Counted from the first letter of the stretch, positions 7,159 to 16,481 are shown. The stretch: DNA of 28,585 nt from VFMC01 sp044359565 (GCA_044359565.1 JBIKLX010000015.1:1-28585); one strand, 5' to 3'. The notes: generated by a model from the letters alone, not told the origin. Made by a program: numbers and translations.

Positions 7159-9202
7159 CGCCGCGCAGTCGCCGACTCGTTCGACGCGACGACTGGTGGC
7201 TGCAGCCGGGGTCGCGGCGCTGATGGTGCTCGGCTGGCTCGGCGTGCGCCCCGCCCCGGCGACCGAACCGCTGGCGCGGGCCGAACGCCTCGTGCTGGTG
7301 AGCGTGCCCGGATTGCGCTGGCAAGACCTCGATGCGGTCGACACGCCGCACCTCGACGGGTTGATCGGCGACTCGGCACTGCTCAGCGTTCGTGCCATCG
7401 GGACGAGCACATCGTTGCTCGAGGGCTATGTCTCGTGGGGTGCCGGGAATCGTCTCGAGCCCTCAGGTGAGGAGCAACTGACCGAGGTGGTCGACAACTG
7501 CGCGACAGGGTTGGCTGCAGCACTCGCGGACGGTGCGGACGACGATCTGAACGGTGCCGTGCCCGGAGCACTGGGCGACGCGCTGCACGGCGCCGGCCTC
7601 ACGACGGCGGTGTTCGGCGGGGCCGAGGCGGTGGCGGTACTGATGGATGGCAGCGGGTGCGTCGACCGGTTCGGCCCGGCTGAATCGCCGGTGTTCGACG
7701 CGGATGTCACCCTGGTCGAATGGCGTGGCCTCGAAGTCGGAGGGCCAGCGGCCGACCGGGTCGAGGCGGTGCGGGCCCTCGACGCCGCGGTGGCGTCGTG
7801 GACGGTCCCAGCCGGTGCGGCGGTGGCCCTGGTGGCCCCGATGGCCGTCGACGAGGGTGCCGAGGTGACCGTGGTGGCGTGGCGCGGCATCGACGCTATC
7901 GGCGGCCCAGCGGCGCTGCAGAGCCCGTCGACGCGGCGGGCCGGGTATCTCACGATCAACGATCTGGCGCCCACCGTGCTGTCGGTCGTGGGGGTTGCGG
8001 CACCCGACTCGATGAACGGCACACCGGCGGTGTCGGCCGGAGCGGTGGCCGCGACAGACGAGCGGGTGCCGGAGTTGGCCGATCTGGCCGACCGGGTGGC
8101 GTTCCGCGACCGGGCCATCACACCGGTGGTGGCCACCATCGCCATCGGCGTGATGCTGTGCCTCGTGCTGTGGTGGCGTGGTCGCATCCGCCACGCCCGG
8201 GCGCTAGCGGCTGCCACCGTCGCGCTGCCCACCGTGGCGTTCTTGTCGGGTGTGACCGACTACCACCTCCTGCCCCTGTGGGTGTACGTCGTGGTGGTGC
8301 TCGTGGCGGCAGTGGTGTTGGCGATGGCGGCTGCCGCTGCCGCTGCCGCGCAGGCGCCCGCGCAGGCGACCTCGCTGACCATCTCGCTGACCGCGGTCGA
8401 CCTCCTTGCCGGGGTGCTCTGGCTGGTGCTCGTCGTCGATCTGGTGACCGGCGGGCATCTGCAGATCAACACGCCGCTCGGGTACACGCCCACCGTCGCC
8501 GGTCGCTTCCAGGGTCTCGGCAATGTGGCGTTCGGACTGCTCGCGGTGGCCGGTGTGGCAACGGCCTGTGCTGCGCATGCGGTGGGCGAGCGACTCGGTC
8601 GCGCCGTCGCCTGGTGGGCGGGGTGGTGGCTCGTCGCCGTGGGCGCGCTGACGGCAGTCGTGGTGGCGGCGCCTCGGTTCGGCAGCGACATGGGCGGCAC
8701 GTTGGCCGTGGTGCCGAGCATCGCCGTGGCATTCGCTGTGGCCACCGGTCGCCGAATCGGGTGGCGCAGGGTCGTCGTGGTGGCGGTCGCGACGGTGGGA
8801 CTGGTGGTGGTGCTGGGCCTGCTCGACCACGCTCGACCCGCTGCCGACCAGACCCATCTCGGCCGGTTCGTCGGTCGCCTGCTCGATGGTGAGGCGGGCC
8901 TTGTCGTGCGTCGGAAGTTGCAGGGCAACCTCGAGTTGTTCACCGCCAGCGTGTTCCCCGTGCTGGGCGTGATCGTCGTGTTGCTCGCTGGGCTGTACGC
9001 GTGGCGGCGCCGGAGCGAACTGGCGACGCTGCTGCGCGATCGCCGTGCGACGCGCGCGTTCCTGGCAGGCTTCGGCACCGTGGCGGTGCTCGGCCTGGCT
9101 CTCAACGACAGCGGTATCGCGGTGCCTGCCGTGATGCTGGCCGTAGCGGTGCCCTGGGTGCTCGTCAGCGTGGCGCCCGTGCCGGAACGGGCAGCGCGAT
9201 GA
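7151..9202 (+). CDS. Polytopic membrane protein with degenerate alkaline-phosphatase-like extracytoplasmic domain
   Basis: The 683-residue protein has an N-terminal signal-anchor helix (about 15-32), an extracytoplasmic domain (about 45-315) and about eight or nine hydrophobic helices (about 322-678). The soluble domain starts like alkaline-phosphatase/sulfatase superfamily proteins (VLVSVPGLRWQDL, then DTPHLDGL) and ends with GYLTINDLAPTVLSVVGV, as in that fold. The expected metal ligands look lost: Pro53 occupies the usual Asp position (VPG for VDG) and the later DHG motif reads DEG (234-236). I infer a non-catalytic or altered domain; function unknown. The GTG at 7151, overlapping murJ by 8 nt, is chosen because it places the basic N-terminus just before the first helix. 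Confidence 0.75.
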   Translation: MADAAQSPTRSTRRLVAAAGVAALMVLGWLGVRPAPATEPLARAERLVLVSVPGLRWQDLDAVDTPHLDGLIGDSALLSVRAIGTSTSLLEGYVSWGAGNRLEPSGEEQLTEVVDNCATGLAAALADGADDDLNGAVPGALGDALHGAGLTTAVFGGAEAVAVLMDGSGCVDRFGPAESPVFDADVTLVEWRGLEVGGPAADRVEAVRALDAAVASWTVPAGAAVALVAPMAVDEGAEVTVVAWRGIDAIGGPAALQSPSTRRAGYLTINDLAPTVLSVVGVAAPDSMNGTPAVSAGAVAATDERVPELADLADRVAFRDRAITPVVATIAIGVMLCLVLWWRGRIRHARALAAATVALPTVAFLSGVTDYHLLPLWVYVVVVLVAAVVLAMAAAAAAAAQAPAQATSLTISLTAVDLLAGVLWLVLVVDLVTGGHLQINTPLGYTPTVAGRFQGLGNVAFGLLAVAGVATACAAHAVGERLGRAVAWWAGWWLVAVGALTAVVVAAPRFGSDMGGTLAVVPSIAVAFAVATGRRIGWRRVVVVAVATVGLVVVLGLLDHARPAADQTHLGRFVGRLLDGEAGLVVRRKLQGNLELFTASVFPVLGVIVVLLAGLYAWRRRSELATLLRDRRATRAFLAGFGTVAVLGLALNDSGIAVPAVMLAVAVPWVLVSVAPVPERAAR

Positions 9203-10044
9203 TCGGACTCGGTGCGTTCCTGGCCGGTGCCGTGAGCACGGCGGTGCTGTGGCGCGGGCTGCGCGGTCCGTTCGCCCGCACCGAGGCGCTGCAACGCGTG
9301 AACTACCGGGGTCATCGGCTGCCCGTTGCCGCCGGCCTGGCCGTGGTGCTGGGCACCGTGGTCGTGCAGGCCCTGTACGCCCTGGTCGAGCGCGTCGGTG
9401 GAATCGATGCTGCGGAGGCGGCGCGGGGCGCCACGGTGCTCGGCGGCGCCACCATCGGGTTCGCGCTCATCGGACTGTTCGACGATTTGGCCGGCGATAC
9501 GGCGGTGAAGGGCTTCGCGGGTCACCTCGGTGCACTGCGTCGCGGCGAGGTGACCTCCGGGCTGGTGAAGCTCGTCGGGGGTGTGCTGTTCGGCGTGCTG
9601 GCAGTGTCGGGTGACGTGGTCGATTCGCTGCGCGGTGGGCTACTGGTGGCTGCCACCGCCAATCTGGCGAACCTGTTCGACCGGGCGCCGGGTCGGGTGG
9701 TGAAGGTGTCGCTGCTGGGAGGTGTGGTGGTGGCGGCGCTCGGCGGCCTGGGATGGTCGCTGACGGGGCCACTGGTGGTGCTGGGCGGTGGTGCAGCGAT
9801 GCTGTGGCCCGATCTGCGCGAGCGATGCATGCTGGGCGACACCGGCGCCAACGTGCTGGGCGCTGCCGTGGGCTGGGGCCTGGTCGTTGCCGTCGGTTCG
9901 GCGGGCGAATGGGCGGCCCTGGTCGTGGTGGTGCTGCTGAACCTGGTGAGCGAGCGGGTGAGCTTCACCCGGGTCATCGACGCCGTCGCGCCACTGCGCT
10001 GGTTCGACCGTCTGGGTGCACTGCCCGAACGGCGTCTACGGTGA
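9199..10044 (+). CDS. MraY/WecA-like polyprenyl-phosphate sugar-phosphate transferase, divergent
   Basis: This 281-residue integral membrane protein (about 8-10 helices) belongs to the family that transfers a sugar-1-phosphate from a UDP-sugar to polyprenyl phosphate. It has the catalytic DD pair (D95-D96 in GLFDDLAGD), a KGFAGHLGAL loop, the motif NLANLFDRAPGR (155-166) where MraY has NAxNxTDGxDGLA, and MLGDTGAN (211-218). The true mraY of a bacterium lies in the dcw cluster, so this is an extra, divergent member of unknown substrate. ATGA overlap with the upstream gene fixes the start. It is the last gene of the operon before the pyrG leader. Confidence 0.8.
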   Translation: MIGLGAFLAGAVSTAVLWRGLRGPFARTEALQRVNYRGHRLPVAAGLAVVLGTVVVQALYALVERVGGIDAAEAARGATVLGGATIGFALIGLFDDLAGDTAVKGFAGHLGALRRGEVTSGLVKLVGGVLFGVLAVSGDVVDSLRGGLLVAATANLANLFDRAPGRVVKVSLLGGVVVAALGGLGWSLTGPLVVLGGGAAMLWPDLRERCMLGDTGANVLGAAVGWGLVVAVGSAGEWAALVVVVLLNLVSERVSFTRVIDAVAPLRWFDRLGALPERRLR

Positions 10045-10102
10045 AACCGCTGGTCGCGCACCATATGGCCGATCATCCGCGCGATCGCCTCGCGCGCCGC
10101 GT

Positions 10103-10125
10103 TACCCTGACATCCCGTTGTCAGG
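10103..10125 (+). promoter_or_regulatory. Putative pyrG promoter/operator with perfect inverted repeat
   Basis: The 105-bp gap before pyrG holds a -10-like hexamer TACCCT (10103-10108). A perfect 7-bp inverted repeat overlaps it, CCTGACA (10106-10112) and TGTCAGG (10119-10125), separated by 6 nt. The dyad spans the -10 element and the expected transcription start, so it could be an operator or form a 5' hairpin in the transcript. No clear -35 hexamer is visible. A good ribosome-binding site (GGAGGAA) lies between it and the ATG. Confidence 0.45.
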
Positions 10126-10149
10126 TCGGCTGAGACGGAGGAAGCGCAG

Positions 10150-11798
<1,649 letters not shown>

Positions 11799-11802
<4 letters not shown>

Positions 11803-12380
11803 GCGGGTTCCGGCACGTCGACGACCGACTGGTCCATCAAGGCCACATCTGGCACGTCGCGGTTGCGCGCTTCGAATCGCCCGACGGCGAGGCGTTCGAA
11901 CGCGATGTCGTGCGCTCGCCGGGCGCCGTGGCAGCGGTGCCCCTGCTGTTCGACGCCGAGGGCAATCCGTCGGTGGTGCTCGTGCGGCAGTACCGGGCCG
12001 CGTTCGACGAGTTGGTGCTCGAGATACCCGCGGGCATGCGCGACGTACCCGACGAGCCCACCATCGTGACGGCGGCGCGCGAACTGGTGGAGGAGGTGGG
12101 CCTGGTGGCCGGTCGACTGGTGCCGATGCACGCGTTCTATCCCTCGGCCGGGATGACCAACTCGGTGCTCCACCTATTCCTGGCCACCGAGCTGACCGCG
12201 GTGGAACGCGAGACGCACGGCCCGGAGGAGGCACACTCGGAGGTGGTGCATCTGCCGCTGGGCGAAGCGATGGCCATGGTGGAGTCGGGCGAGATCCGCG
12301 ACGCGAAGACCATCATCGGACTGCTGCTCGTCGAACGTCAGCTGCTGCGCGGCGATGCTGTTCGGCCTCTGGAGGACTGA
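11799..12380 (+). CDS. Nudix hydrolase, ADP-ribose pyrophosphatase type
   Basis: The 193-residue protein contains a Nudix box from G79 to about L102 with the core RELVEEVGL (94-102), where E95, E98 and E99 bind divalent metal. The preceding EIPAG segment and the spacing match ADP-ribose pyrophosphatases such as Rv1700, which occupies the same position between pyrG and xerD. Likely reaction: ADP-ribose to AMP and ribose-5-phosphate; other nucleoside diphosphate sugars are possible. GTG start overlaps the pyrG stop by 4 nt, and the stop overlaps xerD by 1 nt. Confidence 0.9.
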
Positions 12381-13336
12381 TGGCGGCGGCCGCCCGCGAC
12401 CGTTCGATCGGCGACGACCCCGAGCTGCCGCTCGAGGTGGAGGAGTTCTTGTCGTGGCTGCTCACCGAACGCGGGCGTTCGGCCAACACTTTGGCCGCGT
12501 ATCGCCGCGACCTGCGGGCGTACACCGTGTGGCTCGCTGCTGAGCACCTAGACCCGGGGTCGGCGGCAGCCCCCGACATCGAGCGTTACATCGGCGTGCG
12601 GCGCCAGCAGTCTGCGCCGGCGAGCGTGGCGCGGCAGGTGGCGGCGATGCGCATGTTCCACCGCTTCCTGGTCGACGAAGGGAGTCGCGGCGACGACCCG
12701 ACGTCCGACCTCGACGGGGTGCGGGTGCCGGCGGGCATCCCCAAGCCCCTCAGTGAGTCGCAGGTGGGCAGCCTGCTCGACGCTGCGCACGGCACCGACC
12801 CGGTGGGCCGGCGCGACCGGGCAATGCTCGAGTTCCTCTACGCAACGGGAGCGCGCATCAGCGAGTTGTGCGGCCTGTCGATCGGCGATGTCGACCTCAC
12901 CAGTCGCACCGCACGGTTGTACGGCAAGGGCTCGAAGGAGCGACTGGTGCCGTTCGGGCGGGTGGCGGCAGGGGCGCTGGCCGACTGGCTTGGCCCCTCG
13001 GGGCGACCGTATCTCGAGCCTGATCGGTGGAGTCGGCGCGGCGATGCCGAGGCGGTGTTCTTGAACCAGCGTGGGGCACGCCTCACCCGGCAGTCGGCCT
13101 GGTCGGTGGTGAAGCGGTACGGGCGCCTGGCAGGCATACCCGCCGACGACCTGTCGCCGCACGTACTGCGGCACTCGTGCGCCACCCACCTGCTCGACCA
13201 CGGCGCCGACCTGCGCATCGTGCAGGAACTGCTGGGTCACGCATCGGTGTCGACCACGCAGGTGTACACCAAGGTGAGCCAGGAGCGCCTGGTGGCCGTC
13301 TACCGCGATGCCCATCCTCGGGCGCGGGGTCGCTGA
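12380..13336 (+). CDS. xerD: Site-specific tyrosine recombinase XerD
   Basis: XerD works with XerC at dif to resolve chromosome dimers. The 318-residue protein has an N-terminal SAM-like core-binding domain (about 18-105) and a C-terminal catalytic domain with the complete set R159, K183, H261, R264, H287 and Y296 (motifs TGARISEL, GKGSKER, HVLRHSCATHLL, LGHASVSTTQVYTKV). The ATG at 12380 overlaps the Nudix stop by one base and gives the standard XerD length. Location in the pyrG-nudix-xerD block marks it as the housekeeping enzyme rather than a mobile-element integrase. No attachment site or other mobile-element gene is near. Confidence 0.95.
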   Translation: MAAAARDRSIGDDPELPLEVEEFLSWLLTERGRSANTLAAYRRDLRAYTVWLAAEHLDPGSAAAPDIERYIGVRRQQSAPASVARQVAAMRMFHRFLVDEGSRGDDPTSDLDGVRVPAGIPKPLSESQVGSLLDAAHGTDPVGRRDRAMLEFLYATGARISELCGLSIGDVDLTSRTARLYGKGSKERLVPFGRVAAGALADWLGPSGRPYLEPDRWSRRGDAEAVFLNQRGARLTRQSAWSVVKRYGRLAGIPADDLSPHVLRHSCATHLLDHGADLRIVQELLGHASVSTTQVYTKVSQERLVAVYRDAHPRARGR

Positions 13337-13776
13337 TGGCAAGCCCGGCGCATCTCGTGCGACGGTTCGTGGGGTCGCTGTCGCGTCGGCCGCCGTCGGC
13401 TGCCGACGAGGGCTGGGTGCGCGGCTGGTTGGCCGACCCGGAGTGGGCGCTGTGGCAGCAGATGGCGGTGGCCGATCGGCGCCACGCCGTGCTGGTGGCC
13501 CGGCGGTTCGTCGACCGGCGCCCGTCGGCCACCCGGGCCGAGATGGCGGGCGCGCTGCTGCACGACATCGGCAAGATCGACGCCGGGCTGGGCACGCTGG
13601 CGCGGGTGGTGGCCACGGTGGTGGGCCCGCGGACCGACCGCTTCCGGCGGTATCACGACCACGAGCGCATCGGGGCCGAACTGCTCGAGGCCGCGGGCAG
13701 CGACCCGGTGACGGTGGCGCTGGTGGCCGGCGCGGGCGATGCGTTCGCCGACCTGCGCGCCGCCGACGACATCTGA
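13336..13776 (+). CDS. HD-domain protein, putative phosphohydrolase
   Basis: This small protein of 146 residues contains the HD signature: H50 in DRRHAVLVARR, H76-D77 in LLHDIGK, and H107/H109 in YHDHERIG, residues that bind divalent metal in HD-superfamily phosphohydrolases. The last conserved Asp is probably within RAADDI at the C-terminus. The substrate cannot be read from the sequence. Nucleotides or phosphate esters are typical, and no cyclic-di-GMP-type HD-GYP motif is present. ATG overlaps the xerD stop by one base, so it is co-translated with xerD, and it is the last plus-strand gene before the convergent trpS. Confidence 0.8.
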   Translation: MASPAHLVRRFVGSLSRRPPSAADEGWVRGWLADPEWALWQQMAVADRRHAVLVARRFVDRRPSATRAEMAGALLHDIGKIDAGLGTLARVVATVVGPRTDRFRRYHDHERIGAELLEAAGSDPVTVALVAGAGDAFADLRAADDI

Positions 13777-13818
13777 GGCGCTGCTCCCGAGGGTTGTTTG
13801 CCCCCCAGGGTGCCAGAT

Positions 13819-13913
13819 TCCACTCGGGTGGCCAGTTGGGACTCGGGTGGGCGTCTGGGACTCGGGTGGTCGGCTGGGACTCGGGTGGCCAGTTGGGACT
13901 CGGGTGGGCGTCA
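13819..13913. repeat. Five tandem copies of a 19-bp repeat in the HD/trpS convergent spacer
   Basis: Units start at 13819, 13838, 13857, 13876 and 13895, each exactly 19 bp. Copies 2-5 share the core gggactcgggtgg and the first begins tcc instead of ggg. The last 6 bases vary in an alternating way (ccagtt, gcgtct, tcggct, ccagtt, gcgtca). The fifth copy ends on the trpS stop codon. The period is not a multiple of three and no protein-coding use is apparent. The first copy contains the small palindrome ccactcgggtgg. Confidence 0.9.
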
Positions 13914-14897
13914 GCGGGGGAGGAGGCCGATGTGGTCGTAGGCGCGCTGGAGGGTGGCGCGGGCGACGGCACCGGCTTTGTCGGCACCCACCCGCAGCAG
14001 GCGGGTGAGTTCGGCGCGATCGTCCATGAGCTCGTGGTAGCGGGCCTGGATGGGGCGCACGAGTTCGACGACAGCGTCGCCGGTGTCGACCTTCAGCGGG
14101 CCGTACTGGGCGTAGCGGCCGGCCAGCACCTCGGGTGTGTCGCCTGTGCAGGCCGACAGGATGTCGAGCAGATTCGACACGCCGGGCTTTTCGGCTCGGT
14201 CGTAGCGCACCTCGCTGTCGCTGTCGGTGACGGCCCGCTTGAACTTCTTCGCGATGGCGGCGGGGTCGTCGAGCAGGTACACCAGGCCGGCGTCGCTGCC
14301 CGCCGACTTCGACATCTTCGAGGTGGGGTCCTGCAGGTCCATCACCCGGGCACCGGCCTTGGGGTGCACGGCCTTGGGCACGGTGAACGTGTCGCCGAAG
14401 CGGGTGTTGAAGCGGATGGCTATGTCGCGGGTGATCTCGACGTGCTGTCGCTGGTCGTCGCCCACCGGCACCTCGTCGGCGTCGTACAGGAGGATGTCGG
14501 CGGCCTGCAGCGCCGGGTAGGTGAACAGCCCGGCTGAGATGAACTCGCCCTCGCGCTTGGCCGACTTGTCCTTGAACTGGGTCATCCGGCTGAGTTCGCC
14601 GTAGCTGACCGTGCACTCCATCACCCAGGCGAGCTGTGAGTGTTCGGGCACGTGACTCTGGACGAACACCGTGGCCTGCTCGGGCTCGAGGCCGACGGCG
14701 AACAGCATCGCGGCCAGGGTGACGGTGGCGTCGCCCAGCACGCCGGGCCGATCGGTGATGGTGAGCGCGTGCAGGTCGACGATGCCGTGGAACGCGTCGC
14801 ATTCGTACTGACCCGACACCCAGTTCCGCAGCGCCCCGAGGTAATTGCCCAGGTGGACGTCGCCGGTGGGTTGGATGCAGGACAGCACTCTGGTCAC
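13911..14897 (-). CDS. trpS: Tryptophanyl-tRNA synthetase
   Basis: TrpS charges tRNA-Trp with tryptophan. The 328-residue class I synthetase has the HIGH-equivalent HLGN (15-18), the segment VPVGDDQRQHVE (143-154) and KMSKS (194-198). Length is typical of the bacterial enzyme. The usual SGIQPTG motif near the N-terminus reads SCIQPTG here (C7). The GTG at 14897 is preferred because a TAGCGT hexamer lies 8 nt upstream and no ribosome-binding site is present, consistent with a leaderless transcript; the second GTG three codons in is an alternative. It converges with the HD gene and diverges from scpA. Confidence 0.95.
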   Translation of the reverse strand: MTRVLSCIQPTGDVHLGNYLGALRNWVSGQYECDAFHGIVDLHALTITDRPGVLGDATVTLAAMLFAVGLEPEQATVFVQSHVPEHSQLAWVMECTVSYGELSRMTQFKDKSAKREGEFISAGLFTYPALQAADILLYDADEVPVGDDQRQHVEITRDIAIRFNTRFGDTFTVPKAVHPKAGARVMDLQDPTSKMSKSAGSDAGLVYLLDDPAAIAKKFKRAVTDSDSEVRYDRAEKPGVSNLLDILSACTGDTPEVLAGRYAQYGPLKVDTGDAVVELVRPIQARYHELMDDRAELTRLLRVGADKAGAVARATLQRAYDHIGLLPR

Positions 14898-14905
14898 GGC
14901 GGGCA

Positions 14906-14911
14906 ACGCTA
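14906..14911 (-). promoter_or_regulatory. Putative -10 element for trpS (leaderless)
   Basis: Read on the minus strand this is TAGCGT, followed by 8 nt and then the GTG start codon. This is the TANNNT layout of actinobacterial leaderless promoters. No Shine-Dalgarno sequence lies between them and no convincing -35 is visible. Confidence 0.4.
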
Positions 14912-14936
14912 TCGACTCGCCGTGGTCCGCCGGGGG

Positions 14937-14942
14937 TAGTTT
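14937..14942 (+). promoter_or_regulatory. Putative -10 element for scpA (leaderless)
   Basis: TAGTTT is followed by 6 nt and then the scpA ATG, so transcription would begin at or next to the start codon. It stands out as an AT-richer patch in GC-rich sequence. The divergent trpS -10 lies 25 bp away. Confidence 0.5.
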
Positions 14943-14948
14943 TGAGCC

Positions 14949-15728
14949 ATGTCGTTCGAGGTCGCCACCCCTGTCTACGAGGGACCGTTCGACCTGTTGC
15001 TCCATCTCATCCTGAAAGAGCAGGTCGACCTCTACGAGGTACCGCTGGCCCGCATTGTCGACGCCTATCTGGTCGAGGTCGAGCGGATGCAGGCCATCGA
15101 CCTCGATGTGGCCACCGAGTTCCTCATGATCGCCTCCACCCTGGTGGAGCTGAAGGCCCGCCGCCTGCTGCCCGGCCGCGACGACATCGACCTCGACGAC
15201 GAACTGGCGCTGTGGGAAGAACGTGACCTGCTGCTGGCCCGGCTGCTCGAGTGCAAGACCTTCAAAGACGTCGCCTCGGTGTTCTCGCTGTTGGTCGACG
15301 AGGCCGACCGCAGCTTCCCGCGGCAGGCCGGGCCCGACGAGCGGTTCGCCGAACTGATGCCCGACCTGCTGGAAGGCACACACCCGCGTCGGCTGCAGGC
15401 GGCCTATCTGCGGGTCATCACCCCGAAGCCGGTGCCGCGCATCGACCTGTTCCACGTCGCGCCCATCCGGCTCAGCGTGGCCGATGCCATGGCCGAGCTG
15501 ATCGACGAGTTGCCGCGTGTGGGCCGCATCTCGTTCGCCCGTCTCACCGGCGGCCTCGTCGAACGGCTCGAGGTGATCGTCCGCTTCCTCGCTCTGCTCG
15601 AGTTGTTCAAACAGGGTGCGGTCGACCTCGATCAGGCCGAACGCTTCGGCGACATCGACATCGTCTGGAACGGCCTCTCGGTCGGTGCCGACGAGGCGTC
15701 GGCGACGATCGACGACTACGACGGCTGA
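14949..15728 (+). CDS. scpA: Segregation and condensation protein A
   Basis: ScpA is the kleisin subunit that bridges the SMC heads in the bacterial condensin complex. The 259-residue protein starts with the family-typical YEGPFDLLLHLILKEQVDLYEVPL and has a helical N-terminal SMC-neck-binding domain. A central acidic linker (DDIDLDDEL, about 78-86) and a C-terminal winged-helix-like domain (about 170-245) follow. ScpB follows after 39 nt. In mycobacteria a ParA-like gene precedes scpA; here trpS is there instead, on the other strand. A leaderless promoter appears to drive it. Confidence 0.95.
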   Translation: MSFEVATPVYEGPFDLLLHLILKEQVDLYEVPLARIVDAYLVEVERMQAIDLDVATEFLMIASTLVELKARRLLPGRDDIDLDDELALWEERDLLLARLLECKTFKDVASVFSLLVDEADRSFPRQAGPDERFAELMPDLLEGTHPRRLQAAYLRVITPKPVPRIDLFHVAPIRLSVADAMAELIDELPRVGRISFARLTGGLVERLEVIVRFLALLELFKQGAVDLDQAERFGDIDIVWNGLSVGADEASATIDDYDG

Positions 15729-15767
15729 ACCCCACCCAGCGCACCCCCCGACCGACCCAGGACCACG

Positions 15768-16481
15768 ATGACCGACCCACACGACCCGACGCAACATGAC
15801 CCGGCAGGCCAGAACTCGGCAGGGCACGAGCCCGAGCAGCCGCTGCTCGCCGATCCGGCAGCGGACCGCAGGGCGCCTGGAGTACCCGATGCCGAGTCGG
15901 TGCGCGCCATCGAGGCCATCGTGCTGGTGGCGGTCGAGCCGGTGCCCGCCGACCTGTTGGCGCAGTTGCTCGAACTGCCGGTGCACACCGTCGAACACCT
16001 CTGCGCCGAGTTGGCCGCCAGTTACGTCGAGGCCGGCCACGGCTTCGAGCTGGTGCGGGTGGCCGGTGGCTATCGCTACCAGACGGCCGGCGACCTGTCG
16101 CCCTACGTCGAGCGCTTCCTGCTCGATGGCCAGCGCGCCCGGCTCAGCGGCGCGGCCCTCGAGACACTCGCCATCGTGGCCTACAAGCAGCCCATCTCGC
16201 GTGCCCAGGTGGCGTCCATCCGTGGCGTCGACCCCGATGGCGTGCTGCGCACCCTGCAGGCTCGCGGCTACATCGGTGAGGTGGCGCGCGACAGCGGCCC
16301 CGGCCAGGCGGTGCTGTTCGGCACCACGCCGCAGTTCCTCGAGAAGCTCGGCCTCGCCTCGCTGGCCGATCTGCCGCCGATCGCCGAGTTCGTGCCCGGC
16401 GCCGATGTCGTCGAGGCACTCGAACAGGGGCTCCGGGTCGAGCCCGTGGTCGCACCTGCACAGCCCGACACCACCGCGTGA
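15768..16481 (+). CDS. scpB: Segregation and condensation protein B
   Basis: ScpB dimers bind the ScpA linker and regulate the SMC complex. The 237-residue protein has a polar, low-complexity N-terminal extension (about 1-40, rich in D, P, H, Q) that is not part of the usual fold. Two winged-helix domains follow, the second containing the highly conserved LETLAIVAYKQPISRAQV and SIRGVDPDGVLRTL. A later start is possible because the extension is dispensable for the fold, but no better start codon with a ribosome-binding site is seen. The stop overlaps the rluB GTG as GTGA. Confidence 0.93.
   Translation: MTDPHDPTQHDPAGQNSAGHEPEQPLLADPAADRRAPGVPDAESVRAIEAIVLVAVEPVPADLLAQLLELPVHTVEHLCAELAASYVEAGHGFELVRVAGGYRYQTAGDLSPYVERFLLDGQRARLSGAALETLAIVAYKQPISRAQVASIRGVDPDGVLRTLQARGYIGEVARDSGPGQAVLFGTTPQFLEKLGLASLADLPPIAEFVPGADVVEALEQGLRVEPVVAPAQPDTTA

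Noticed and set aside
12380..13336. Phage or island integrase
   Set aside because: All features and the pyrG-nudix-xerD neighbourhood fit housekeeping XerD. There is no tRNA attachment site or other mobile gene.
13819..13913. CRISPR array
   Set aside because: The 19-bp units are contiguous with no unique spacers of CRISPR length, and no cas gene is nearby. It is a plain tandem repeat.
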